Assembly: GCF_006912135.1 (NCBI RefSeq) | Contig: NZ_VIRS01000027.1 | Coordinates: 33,395-97,394, forward strand | Length of the DNA: 64,000 nucleotides | Direction: 5' to 3' | From: Cryptosporangium phraense | GTDB taxonomy: Bacteria > Actinomycetota > Actinomycetes > Mycobacteriales > Cryptosporangiaceae | Shown: positions 57,056 to 64,000 of the stretch, in pieces | How positions within the stretch are numbered: the first letter of the stretch is position 1 | Layout: the number at the start of each line of letters is the position of its first letter | Position numbers and translations under genes: made by a program | Notes under the pieces: generated by a model | The model's input: only the letters and a program-made list of their open reading frames with translations | Databases searched by the model: none | What the model was told of the DNA's origin: nothing

Positions 57056-58630
57056 ATGACGGCGAGTCGTGGCCAGCCATCGCTCGTGTGCGGATACTCA
57101 AGTGCCGAGGGGGCGGCGGCGGTTGCATCTGTCCCACCTCAGCGTGGCTCTACGAATGAGGCGATTGAGGCCACAACGGTAGAGTTGCAGAAGCTCCGTT
57201 CCGATGGATCAGTCGAGGGGCGCGCCAGGGCAATTCGCTGGCAGCGTCAGTATGTGGTACGACTGGTGGCAGTTGACTTACAGGTCGGACTGGCTGCGGG
57301 TCTTGCGGCGTACCTGCTTCGTTTTGGGCAGGTGCCGGCGGCGAACTGGCCATATCTGGCGGCGGCGGTCGCGCTTCCGCTTGCCTGGGTGGTTGCGCTG
57401 CTTATGAACCGCACATACGAGACTCGTTTCCTGTTTGCTGGAGGCGAGGAGTACCGACGGGTTCTGAACGCCGCAGTGTTTCTTACTGCCGCGATCGCGG
57501 TTTTCGCTTATTGTACAAACACGGCATTCGCTCGTGGATATGTGTTGTTGTCCATGCCGTTGGTGCTCGGACTGGACCTGGGATTGCGGTACCTGCTGCG
57601 ATTGGGGCTCAACCGACGTCGGGCGCGGGGCGATTGCATGCATCGCGCCGTTGTTCTGGGCTACGGTCGCCAGGTCCAGGCGTTCACGAAGCAGTTGCGG
57701 CGGGAGCCGTACCACGGGATGAGTGTCGTGGGTTGTTGTCTACCTGCTGATGAGGCGGCAAATGCGCCCGGAGGCATCGAGGTTCCGGTATACGGATCGT
57801 TTGATGACGTGATCGTCGCCATCCTGGAATCCCGTGCGGATACCTTGATCGTGTTGCCCTCCCCTGACATGGATCCGGCGGCGATGCGCGCGCTGTCGTG
57901 GGATCTCGAGGGAACTGGCGTCGATCTGGTCCTGGCCAACGCCCTGCTCGACATCACTGGGCCCCGCACGAGCATCCGGCCCGTTGACGGGCTTCCGTTG
58001 CTGCACGTGGAGCCCGCTGCTCTCACCGGCGCCCGGCGGGTGGTGAAGCGGGCGTTTGACGTCGTGCTCGCCGGAATGTTGCTGTTCTTCCTTTCACCAA
58101 TCTTGCTTATCGCCGCGCTTGTCGTTCGGCTCAGCAGCAAAGGGCCAGCGCTGTTCGTGCAGACACGGGTGGGGAAGGACGGCAAAGAGTTTCGGCTGTT
58201 CAAGTTCCGCTCGATGTACGCCGACGCGGAGGAGAGGCTTGCTGAGCTGCAGCATCAGAACGAGCACAGCGGCCTGATGTTCAAGATCAAGGACGACCCG
58301 CGGGTCACTAGGGTTGGTAGGTATCTGCGGCGATTCTCGGTCGATGAGCTGCCTCAGCTGCTCAACGTGGTCCGGGGCGACATGAGCCTTGTTGGGCCGC
58401 GGCCGCCATTGCCTCGGGAGGTTGCGCAGTATGCGCACGACGTGCGGCGGCGACTCGCCGTCATCCCGGGGCTCACCGGGCTTTGGCAGGTCAGCGGGCG
58501 GTCGAACCTGTCGTGGGACGACTCGGTTCGGTTGGACCTGAGGTACGTGGAGAACTGGTCATTGAGCTTCGACCTGGTGATCTTGCTCCGGACTGCGTTG
58601 GCGGTCGTCCGCTCTTCGGGGGCGTATTAG
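57056..58630 (+). CDS. Polyprenyl glycosylphosphotransferase (WbaP/CpsE type)
   Basis: A 524-residue initiating sugar transferase. The N-terminal half has four or five membrane helices and a CoA-binding-like domain (RAVVLGYGRQVQAFTKQLRR; DTLIVLPSPDMDPAAMRALS). The C-terminal catalytic domain has RVVKRAFDVVLAGMLLFFLS, PALFVQTRVGKDGKEFRLFK, FRSMYADAEERL, RRFSVDELPQLLNVVRGDMS, LVGPRPPLP and PGLTGLWQVSGRS. It loads the first sugar phosphate on undecaprenyl phosphate, which starts the pathway served by the genes at 49.3-56.5 kb. Confidence 0.92.
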   Translation: MTASRGQPSLVCGYSSAEGAAAVASVPPQRGSTNEAIEATTVELQKLRSDGSVEGRARAIRWQRQYVVRLVAVDLQVGLAAGLAAYLLRFGQVPAANWPYLAAAVALPLAWVVALLMNRTYETRFLFAGGEEYRRVLNAAVFLTAAIAVFAYCTNTAFARGYVLLSMPLVLGLDLGLRYLLRLGLNRRRARGDCMHRAVVLGYGRQVQAFTKQLRREPYHGMSVVGCCLPADEAANAPGGIEVPVYGSFDDVIVAILESRADTLIVLPSPDMDPAAMRALSWDLEGTGVDLVLANALLDITGPRTSIRPVDGLPLLHVEPAALTGARRVVKRAFDVVLAGMLLFFLSPILLIAALVVRLSSKGPALFVQTRVGKDGKEFRLFKFRSMYADAEERLAELQHQNEHSGLMFKIKDDPRVTRVGRYLRRFSVDELPQLLNVVRGDMSLVGPRPPLPREVAQYAHDVRRRLAVIPGLTGLWQVSGRSNLSWDDSVRLDLRYVENWSLSFDLVILLRTALAVVRSSGAY

Positions 58631-58761
58631 CCAGTCGCCGGCGGCCCTTCGGTGCAACCCATCTGGGGGAGGGGCCGCCGGCGGCTCTTGAAACGATAGC
58701 TGTTCGTGGCTGCGGCCAAGCGGCATGACCCCGGTGACAGGGCCTGCGGCACCGAAGCGGT

Positions 58762-58792
58762 GAGGCCGGAGTGCGCTGCGCACTCCGGCCTC
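58762..58792 (+). terminator. Terminator ending the polysaccharide cluster
   Basis: Perfect 14-base arms GAGGCCGGAGTGCG and CGCACTCCGGCCTC around CTG. An earlier inverted pair, GCCGGCGGCCC and GGGCCGCCGGCGG (about 58637-58683), may add a second stop. Confidence 0.8.
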
Positions 58793-58809
58793 GTTCGTTG
58801 CCGTGGGGT

Positions 58810-59719
58810 TCAGCTGCCGATGCTCCTATGTTCGTCAGTTGGAGTGGGTGAGGTGTGGGCGGCGGTGCGGAGTGGGCGGCGTAGGGCCCAGATTTCGCGG
58901 GCGAGTAGGCGTTTGAGGCAGCGGATGATTTCGCGTCGGGTTTTGCCTTCGAGGGTGCGTCGTTGCAGGTAGGCGCGGGTTGGCTCGTGGCTGCGGAGGC
59001 GGGTGATGATGACGCGGTGCAGCGCGGCCTTGGCTTGTCGGTGTCCGCCGCGGGATAGGCGGTGGCGGGTGGTTTTGCTGGACGAGGCGGGAATCGGGGC
59101 GACGCCGCAGAGCCGGGCGAAGGCCGGTTCCGACCGGATGCGGCCGGCGTTGTCTCCGGCGGTGACCAGGAGGGTCGCGGCGGTGTCGGGGCCGATGCCG
59201 TAGGCGTCGGTCAGCTGGGGCGCGGTGTCCTGGGTGAGCTGGGCCAGCAGCCTGCTGTGGGCGCTGATCTCGGTGATCTCGGCGTCGAGGTGTTGCCAGC
59301 GGCGGCCCAGAGCGCGCAGGGTGTGGCGGGTGGCGGCGGTCACGGTGGTGACCGGCCCGGTTCGTAAGCCCGCGCAGTGCATCCAGGGCGTCGTCTTTAC
59401 CGCGCGGACGCCGGACCCGCCGGTTGGGCCGGGATACCTCCACCTCCATGGTGCGCCGGTGCCCGGCCTGGCGGATCGTCGCGACCAGACCGGCGCCGTA
59501 GCTGCCGGTGCCCTCGATGCCGAACAGCAGCTCCGCGTCGTTCATCCCCGTCTGGAGGCTGGTCGCCCACTCCAGGAGCTGCTGATAGCCGGCCCGGTCA
59601 GCCGGAAACGAGCGGTGGTCCAGTCGTCCGCCGATCGCGTCCAGCGCAACCGCGACATGGGCCTGTTTGTGAGTGTCGACGTCGATCACGACTCGACGCC
59701 GCCGTGGATCCTCGGTCAT
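58810..59719 (-). pseudogene. IS110-family transposase remnant
   Basis: The N-terminal DEDD domain begins at ATG 59719 (RRVVIDVDTHKQAHVAVALD; AELLFGIEGTGSYGAGLVAT; GKDDALDA). It then joins directly, in a different frame at about 59390, to the C-terminal transposase domain (LRTGPVTTVTAATRHTLRAL; AYGIGPDTAATLLVTAGDNA; ARLCGVAPIPASSSKTTRHR; RLSRGGHRQAKAALHRVIIT). About 75 central residues are missing, so the element is dead. IS110 elements use RNA-guided (bridge RNA) transposition, but no such RNA was identified in the flanks. Confidence 0.85.
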
Positions 59720-59986
59720 GGTGGTCACGCGCGGTCCTCCGCCTTCGGCGGCAAACGGGTCGCGATGCCGGCCGGGCGGGTGGACAAGATTGAGAGGGGA
59801 CCTGCTGCGATCAGGCTCCTCTGAGGTCACTACCCTCCCGGCCGGCACCGCGAGGGTGCTGCCCGCGAGCAGACGACGGATCTGCAGCAAGACACCCGAA
59901 ACCCCCCCGGCACGAAACTCCGCGCGAGGGGTCGATCGAGGCCAGTAAGAGTATGAGTCAGGCCGCTCACGGACGAGCGTGAGTCT
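59720..59986. other. Non-coding flank between IS110 remnant and peptide remnant
   Basis: No gene recognised. CTCACG and CGTGAG (about 59966-59982) make a short hairpin directly after the stop of the peptide remnant on the minus strand, probably its terminator. The remainder could be the left flank of the dead IS110 copy. Confidence 0.4.
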
Positions 59987-60103
59987 CTAGTAGGTGTAGT
60001 CCCAGCAGTCGTTGTGGTGACGACGCTTGTGGTGACGCCGGCGCGGGCGGCAGTAGTCGTCGTACGAGTAGTCGTTGCAGTAGTCGTACGAGTTGTCGTA
60101 GCG
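59987..60103 (-). pseudogene. Tyr/Asp-Arg/His-rich small peptide, copy 5, 5'-truncated
   Basis: On the minus strand from about 60100: YDNSYDYCNDYSYDDYC, then RPRRRHHKRRHH and NDCWDYTY with TAG at 59987-59989. The codons for MSGC are replaced: the sequence upstream of Tyr reads Arg-Tyr-Arg and then a stop at 60110-60112. Homology with copy 4 ends within codon 4, at about 60102. The missing start, leader and promoter should lie at the far end of the inserted element. Its end is also two residues shorter than the others (no CysSer). Confidence 0.85.
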
Positions 60104-60112
60104 GTATCTCTA
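60098..60112. other. Probable attachment-site junction (attL) of a serine-recombinase element
   Basis: The chromosomal peptide gene sequence stops at 60102 and new sequence starts, with the recombinase gene 31 bases further on. Large serine recombinases sit next to their phage-side attachment half in this way. The exact crossover dinucleotide cannot be set without the other junction. Confidence 0.7.
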
Positions 60113-60133
60113 AAACCCCTACATAATTGAGGT

Positions 60134-61711
60134 ATGACCAAAACACCTGGTAGGGCGCGGTACACAGGGGATCCGGCCTCGTTACGGGGGTTGCGGGTTG
60201 GGGCGTATGCGCGGGCGTCGCGGGCGTACGGCGAGCAGTCGGTCACCGGTCAGGCGAATGAGGCTGAGGCGTGGGCTGAGCGTCACGGGTGTGTGCTGGT
60301 CGGGGATGAGGTGTTCATCGATAACAACCTGTCCGCGTCGCGGTTCGCACAGAAAATCCGTAAACGGTTCGTGGATTTGATGGAGCTGGTGACGCGGGGG
60401 GAAGTTGACGTCCTGTGGTTCTCGGAATTGTCACGCTCGCAGCGTCGGCTGTCGGTGTTCGCGGACCTGCGGGACGTCTGCCGGGAACGGGGCGTGTTGT
60501 GGGTGATCGCGGGCCGCGTTTATGACTTGGCGGACCCGATGGAGGGCGCGCTGCTGGGGTATCAGGCGGTGGGCTCGGAGATGGAAGCGGAGTTGATCTC
60601 CGCACGCGTGAGGCGGGGCAAGGGAACGGCGGCGAATGCGGGCCGTCCGGCCGGACCGAAGACCTACGGATACCGGCGGTTGTACGACTCGGAGACTCGC
60701 AAGCTCGTCCGGCAGGAACCGGATACGGAGTTGCGGACGACGGTCGGGGTGGATGGCACGGTGGTGCAGTGGTCGCCTGCCGGTGTGGTGGCCGAACTGT
60801 TCGCGGGGTTGAAGGGCGGTAAGACGCTCTCGCGGATGGCTCGGGAACTCAACGATGCGGGGATTCCGACGCCTCGGGGTGCGCGGGCGTGGACACAGCT
60901 CGTTATCCGGCGGCTGTTGCTCAACCGGGCGTATCTGGGTGAGCGGCTGCACAACGATCAGGTCGTGGCTACCGACTGCTGGGAAGCGCTGGTGGATGCG
61001 GAGGATTTCTGGACGGTGCATCGGGTGCTGACCGATCCGGCGCGGCGGAAGTCGCTTCCGGGTCGTGGGGTGCATCTGGTGTCGTACGTGCTCAAGTGCG
61101 GGGTGTGCGGGGGTCCGACTGGCGCGACCCGTAAGGACGGGGAGGTGCACACGTTGCACTGCACGGAACGGGGCTGCGTGGGGGTGAACTACGCGGCCAC
61201 GGAGGCCTACGTCGAGGACGTGGTGGTCCAGTGGCTGACCCGCGCGGATGAGCTGGTGAGCCTGCGGGGCGCGGCCGATGATCGGCAGGCAGTGCAGGCA
61301 CGCGCGGAGGTCGAGCGGCTGCGCTCGGAACTCCAGGGCTTCGTGGCGCAAGCGGCGGCGGGAAAGATCAAATCGGCGTCGTTCGCGGTGATCGCTTCGG
61401 GCCTCGAAGCGGAGATCGAGAAGGCGGAAGCTGCGGCGGAGGCGGTGAGCGTGGACCCGGTGTTGCGGGGCCGGACGGGTCCAGGTGCGGCCGAAGCGTG
61501 GGCGGGGATGGACGTGGTGGCGCGTCGGACGCTGCTGCGCACGGTGGCGCTGATTGAGGTCATGCCCGCTGGGGGGCGTCGGCGGGTTCCGGTGGCGGAT
61601 CGGCTGCGCTGGACGTGGCTACTCGGTGACCCTGACGACGGCACGGGCTCGGATGCCGAGAAAGAGACCGGGACGGACTCCGAGGCTGGGGCGGTATTGC
61701 GGTCGGCGTGA
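60134..61711 (+). CDS. Large serine recombinase (integrase)
   Basis: A 525-residue serine integrase. Resolvase domain residues 20-170: RVGAYARASRAYGEQSVTGQ with probable nucleophile Ser29, VLWFSELSRSQRRLSVF and EMEAELISARVRRGKGTAAN. Recombinase domain about 170-310, with LSRMARELNDAGIPTPRGAR. Zinc ribbon LKCGVCGG...HCTERGC near 322-345. C-terminal coiled coil (about 380-440) rich in Ala/Glu. It catalyses site-specific integration between attP and attB. Placed 31 bases from the disrupted peptide gene, so that gene is its likely attB. Confidence 0.93.
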   Translation: MTKTPGRARYTGDPASLRGLRVGAYARASRAYGEQSVTGQANEAEAWAERHGCVLVGDEVFIDNNLSASRFAQKIRKRFVDLMELVTRGEVDVLWFSELSRSQRRLSVFADLRDVCRERGVLWVIAGRVYDLADPMEGALLGYQAVGSEMEAELISARVRRGKGTAANAGRPAGPKTYGYRRLYDSETRKLVRQEPDTELRTTVGVDGTVVQWSPAGVVAELFAGLKGGKTLSRMARELNDAGIPTPRGARAWTQLVIRRLLLNRAYLGERLHNDQVVATDCWEALVDAEDFWTVHRVLTDPARRKSLPGRGVHLVSYVLKCGVCGGPTGATRKDGEVHTLHCTERGCVGVNYAATEAYVEDVVVQWLTRADELVSLRGAADDRQAVQARAEVERLRSELQGFVAQAAAGKIKSASFAVIASGLEAEIEKAEAAAEAVSVDPVLRGRTGPGAAEAWAGMDVVARRTLLRTVALIEVMPAGGRRRVPVADRLRWTWLLGDPDDGTGSDAEKETGTDSEAGAVLRSA

Positions 61712-62025
61712 ACCTTCCCCGTGCCGGTCGCGTGTGGAGTGCTGTTCCCGCGATTGCCGGGCGGTTGTTCCGATCGGCGGGCAAAGATCGATGACCCCGT
61801 AGGGTCGCTGCGGTAGAGCCGCTGCCAAATTTCCGGGCCGCTGTGATGCGGTCTCGTGTCCGCGATTCGCCTGCTGCGCGAATCCGCTTTCCTGCTGGTC
61901 CGCGTGCTGAGCGGACCGAACATCTTTCTTCTTTCCTCGCGTGATGCGGGCGCGCTGCTGCCGTGCCATTCGATGCCAACTCTTGCGGTTCTGACTTGGC
62001 CGGTCGTGAGGTGAGGAGGCGCGGC
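61712..62025. other. Non-coding region within the integrative element
   Basis: About 310 bases with no recognised gene. Two hairpins are visible: GCGATTCGC/GCGAATCCGC near 61860-61890 and GGTCCGC/GCGGACC near 61898-61916. Either may end the recombinase transcript or serve the genes that follow. Confidence 0.4.
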
Positions 62026-62301
62026 GTGACTGGCTGTCGTGAGAACGGTGGCGACCTGGGCGGGGTCGTCGGCTCGACGGATGAGGGCTCGCCGGGTGCC
62101 TGCGGTGGCGGTCGGAGTGCGCGCTTTGCTGATTGCCGGGCCTGCCATGACCGGGACTGGTGCGTGGATGCGTACAACGCGCGTCGGGCGGCGGAGACTG
62201 CGGCGGCGGCTCCGTTTCCGACTGCCGATCAGGTGCGGACGTTGCGGCGGCTGCTGGCTCCGGCGAGTACCGGGATTGAGCGATGGCGGGGCGCGGCATG
62301 A
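62026..62301 (+). CDS. Small Cys-containing element protein, unknown
   Basis: A 91-residue product from GTG 62026, with GAGGAGG 8-14 bases upstream. The centre ARFADCRACHDRDWCVDAYN carries three Cys and a His, resembling a small zinc-binding knuckle. The helix PTADQVRTLRRLLAPA follows. Such short proteins are common in actinobacterial phages and integrative elements. Overlaps the next start as ATGA. Confidence 0.65.
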   Translation: MTGCRENGGDLGGVVGSTDEGSPGACGGGRSARFADCRACHDRDWCVDAYNARRAAETAAAAPFPTADQVRTLRRLLAPASTGIERWRGAA

Positions 62302-62948
62302 CCGGCCTCAGTGCGCTCGACCTGGTCGTGATCGTCGTCGCGCTGCTCGGGGTAATTCGGCCGGCTGTTGGATTGGTGCGGCGACTGCTGCACAGACGGC
62401 GGCCCGGTGGTGTGCTCCCGTCGGCCGTCGTCCCGCCGATAGGGAGCGGGCCAGCGGCGGGGCTGCCCCCTGACAGCTCGTCCTGTCACGTGCTGCCCGG
62501 TCGGTGGGCGGCCCCGGTGCTGGGCTGCTCGGCTTGCCCGGGTCGATGGGCGGCGGGAGCACACCACTCCTCACGGTCACCCCCAACCGGGCGGTTCCCC
62601 GGCGGCGTACCGCGTCTTTCCCTGCTGCTCTCAGAGCGCCCGAGGGAATCCGTTGCCTTTATTCACTCGATGAGTCCTCGCGCTATTGCGCTGGCCGCCC
62701 CTGCTGCGGGCCTGCCCATTCACGGAAGCGAACGGAGGTGCGATCCGACCAGGAGAGGAAGAGGACGATGGGCAGGCATGCAACCCCCGGCGACGACGAA
62801 CCCAACGGTGTTGAACCGAATGGCATCGACGGCTCGGGATCCGGTGACGAGAGCAACCAAATCCGCGGGGGTTCTCGGCGCGGATCGAGCTGGACGGATG
62901 AGGAGAACGTCCAACTCGTCGACGGGGTCCGAGCGGGTCGGAGCATAA
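62298..62948 (+). CDS. Putative membrane-anchored element protein (extent uncertain)
   Basis: An ATG at 62298 overlaps the preceding stop and opens with ALDLVVIVVALLGVIRPAVG, a clear membrane helix. The remainder is Pro/Gly/Arg-rich without motifs and runs 181 bases into the next gene in another frame, so the true protein may be shorter or the frame may be shifted near 62450-62700. Only the N-terminal part is well supported. Confidence 0.4.
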   Translation: MTGLSALDLVVIVVALLGVIRPAVGLVRRLLHRRRPGGVLPSAVVPPIGSGPAAGLPPDSSSCHVLPGRWAAPVLGCSACPGRWAAGAHHSSRSPPTGRFPGGVPRLSLLLSERPRESVAFIHSMSPRAIALAAPAAGLPIHGSERRCDPTRRGRGRWAGMQPPATTNPTVLNRMASTARDPVTRATKSAGVLGADRAGRMRRTSNSSTGSERVGA

Positions 62949-63598
62949 GCGAATTGGCGACGGTGCATGATCGTTCGTCGTCCGGTATCAGGGCTCAGCT
63001 CGCGGCGATGTGCCCGGCCGAACTCGGGCTCGCCCGATCGCTGGCCGCTGAGTGGACGGTCCGCCGGTTGCAGCGCGGGGACGGTCACTACGACTGGCGG
63101 CGCTCGCTGCGAGCCAAGCGGCGGGTGTACTGGTCGATGGACGACGACCAACTCTTACGGACGGCGTGGGCCGATCGGGAAGCGCTGCCGGTCGTGGCGG
63201 CGCACTTCGGCTACGTCGAACACGACGTGCACAAGCGGCTGACCGAACTCGGGCTCTCGACGTCGTATCAGGCAACGCTGACCCAGATGGGCGCCACCCC
63301 GACCGGCGTCGTGTCCGCGCGGGCTCGGCGGGAATCGGCGCTCCCGCCGTTATCGGTGACCGTGCTGCAAGTGACCGGGATGGCGTCGGCCTCTGGGCCG
63401 GTACCGGTCGCGGTGTCGCTGCACTCGTCCAGAGATGCGGCGTACATGGCGCTGCGGGAGCTGACCAGGCTGCACCAAGCACACTCGGCCCGGCTGCGAA
63501 TGGGTCCCGCGTCCTGGTGGATGTGGCCGCGCCTGGTCGACTCTCACCGACCGATCGGCCGCGATGAGTCCGGCAGCATCGCCCCGGCCGCGTCGTAA
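62768..63598 (+). CDS. Element-encoded protein with Myb/HTH-like domain
   Basis: A 276-residue protein with a strong RBS (AGGAGAGGAAGAGG). After an acidic Asn/Gly/Glu-rich N-terminus come RRGSSWTDEENVQLVDGVRA and GRSISELATVHDRSSSGIRA, a Myb/SANT-like or helicase-associated HTH. A second similar unit is MDDDQLLRTAWADREALPVV, then AAHFGYVEHDVHKRLTELGL. The two related units suggest sequence-specific DNA binding. The C-terminal 100 residues have no recognised domain. Confidence 0.7.
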   Translation: MGRHATPGDDEPNGVEPNGIDGSGSGDESNQIRGGSRRGSSWTDEENVQLVDGVRAGRSISELATVHDRSSSGIRAQLAAMCPAELGLARSLAAEWTVRRLQRGDGHYDWRRSLRAKRRVYWSMDDDQLLRTAWADREALPVVAAHFGYVEHDVHKRLTELGLSTSYQATLTQMGATPTGVVSARARRESALPPLSVTVLQVTGMASASGPVPVAVSLHSSRDAAYMALRELTRLHQAHSARLRMGPASWWMWPRLVDSHRPIGRDESGSIAPAAS

Positions 63599-63688
63599 CG
63601 CCGACGCAGGAGCACGACCGGACGCGCTCTCGACGGTGTGTCCCGTACAGCAGAACTGCTGTAAATGAAAGATTTCTGCCGTTCTATG

Positions 63689-63748
63689 CAGTTGAGCCCG
63701 GCGGTCACCCGCCGATGGCTAACTCAACTGGCGGTACCGCCAGTTGAG
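63689..63748. repeat. Nested palindromes built from CAGTTGAG
   Basis: CAGTTGAG (63689-63696) pairs with CTCAACTG (63723-63730), enclosing a GGCGG/CCGCC inner hairpin. The same CTCAACTG starts a perfect 26-base palindrome: arms CTCAACTGGCGGT and ACCGCCAGTTGAG (63723-63748). So either of two mutually exclusive stems can form. A T-run follows on the plus strand at 63761-63768. The 3' end of the next gene lies inside this structure. Confidence 0.75.
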
Positions 63749-63976
63749 TAGGCACGCAACGGTTTTTTTTAAGGCGGAGTTGTCATCAAGTCGCGACCAG
63801 AGAGCGACTAAGACAGCGGTCAAGCTGGCAAGGAAAAGCGCTATGACCTGCGACGCAGTCGGCATCTGGTTCCAGCCGGAGAGAGCGCCTGCGATTGGAC
63901 CAACGGCGATGGCCGTCCGGGCGGCGGCGCGGCGGCGCTTCGTCACTCGGTCGTTCGGTCGTCTGCCCTGCGACAT
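63719..63976 (-). CDS. Small membrane protein of the element
   Basis: An 85-residue protein: very basic N-terminus (RRPNDRVTKRRRAAART), two hydrophobic segments (AIAVGPIAGALSGW and QVIALFLASLTAVLVALWS), and the end LLNWRYRQLS whose codons lie in a 26-base palindrome. ATG 63976. No family recognised. Oriented toward the other element genes. Confidence 0.55.
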   Translation of the reverse strand: MSQGRRPNDRVTKRRRAAARTAIAVGPIAGALSGWNQMPTASQVIALFLASLTAVLVALWSRLDDNSALKKTVACLLNWRYRQLS

Positions 63977-64000
63977 GAATCCGATTATGACGCTTCTCCG

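Noticed and set aside
58810..59719. Active IS110 element with bridge RNA
   Set aside because: The transposase lacks its central part and is frameshifted; no conserved ends or RNA structure could be identified in the flanks.
60090..60134. tRNA gene as integration site
   Set aside because: No cloverleaf-forming sequence or CCA-type end is visible; the junction falls in the peptide gene instead.

Overview
The window looks like chromosome from a high-GC Actinomycetota species. Codons are strongly G/C-ending over most of it, many starts are GTG, starts overlap as ATGA or GTGA, and there are many divergent TetR, MarR and ROK regulator pairs. Typical actinobacterial families are present: F420/LLM oxidoreductases, DrrAB-type ABC exporters, CGNR regulators, MEKHLA proteins and LCP cell-wall ligases. 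The genus cannot be fixed from this sequence alone.

Layout. 0-12 kb is accessory metabolism and small regulator/target pairs: a tautomerase beside a truncated MarR gene, a guanidine-III riboswitch with an SMR guanidinium exporter and an adenosine-deaminase-like gene, ROK/DUF1479, a beta-lactamase-fold hydrolase, a cupin, a methyltransferase/TetR pair, then a decayed SRPBCC/YCII/ECF-sigma block running into a DeoR gene. 12-16.3 kb has two tandem alkaline phosphatases, a membrane protein, a PspC protein and two copies of an unusual 42-residue peptide gene. 16.3-33 kb is mostly regulator/enzyme pairs (LLM/TetR, TetR/MFS, AKR, TetR/SDR, DrrAB-like ABC, CGNR/epoxide hydrolase, GbsR-like), with a LysR/LLM pair and an alpha/beta hydrolase that are clearly broken. 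33-46 kb has a Fic protein, MarR, an AAA/DUF4143 ATPase, an APH/P-loop/S66 operon, an XRE/methionine aminopeptidase pair, hydrolases, two more broken genes and a TetR/FAD-monooxygenase pair. 46-58.7 kb is a cell-envelope block: two LCP ligases, then a polysaccharide cluster of visibly lower GC (WecG/TagA transferase, two GT4 enzymes, flippase, polymerase/ligase, Wzz/BY-kinase, polyprenyl glycosylphosphotransferase). 58.8-59.7 kb is a dead IS110 transposase. From about 60.1 kb to the end is the left part of an integrative element with a large serine recombinase; its other end lies outside the window.

The most unusual content is a family of tiny genes encoding 41-44-residue peptides. Each has a Tyr/Asp/Cys-rich first half and an Arg/His-rich second half ending around the motif HNDCWD. 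Four intact copies (15.3, 16.1, 33.5 and 43.8 kb) share a leader ending GGAGGCTG-n-(A/G)C(G/A)-ACATGAGCGG or close to it. Their promoter-like elements consist of an (G/T)AAC block, exactly 18 bases, then (C/G)CGATCGAG. Three have strong hairpins downstream. A fifth copy at 60.0 kb has lost its first four codons and its promoter exactly where the serine-recombinase element begins, so this gene family appears to have served as the element's attachment site.

A second theme is decay. At least seven loci show internal deletions, lost starts or frameshifts in otherwise recognisable genes, often at junctions between neighbouring genes.
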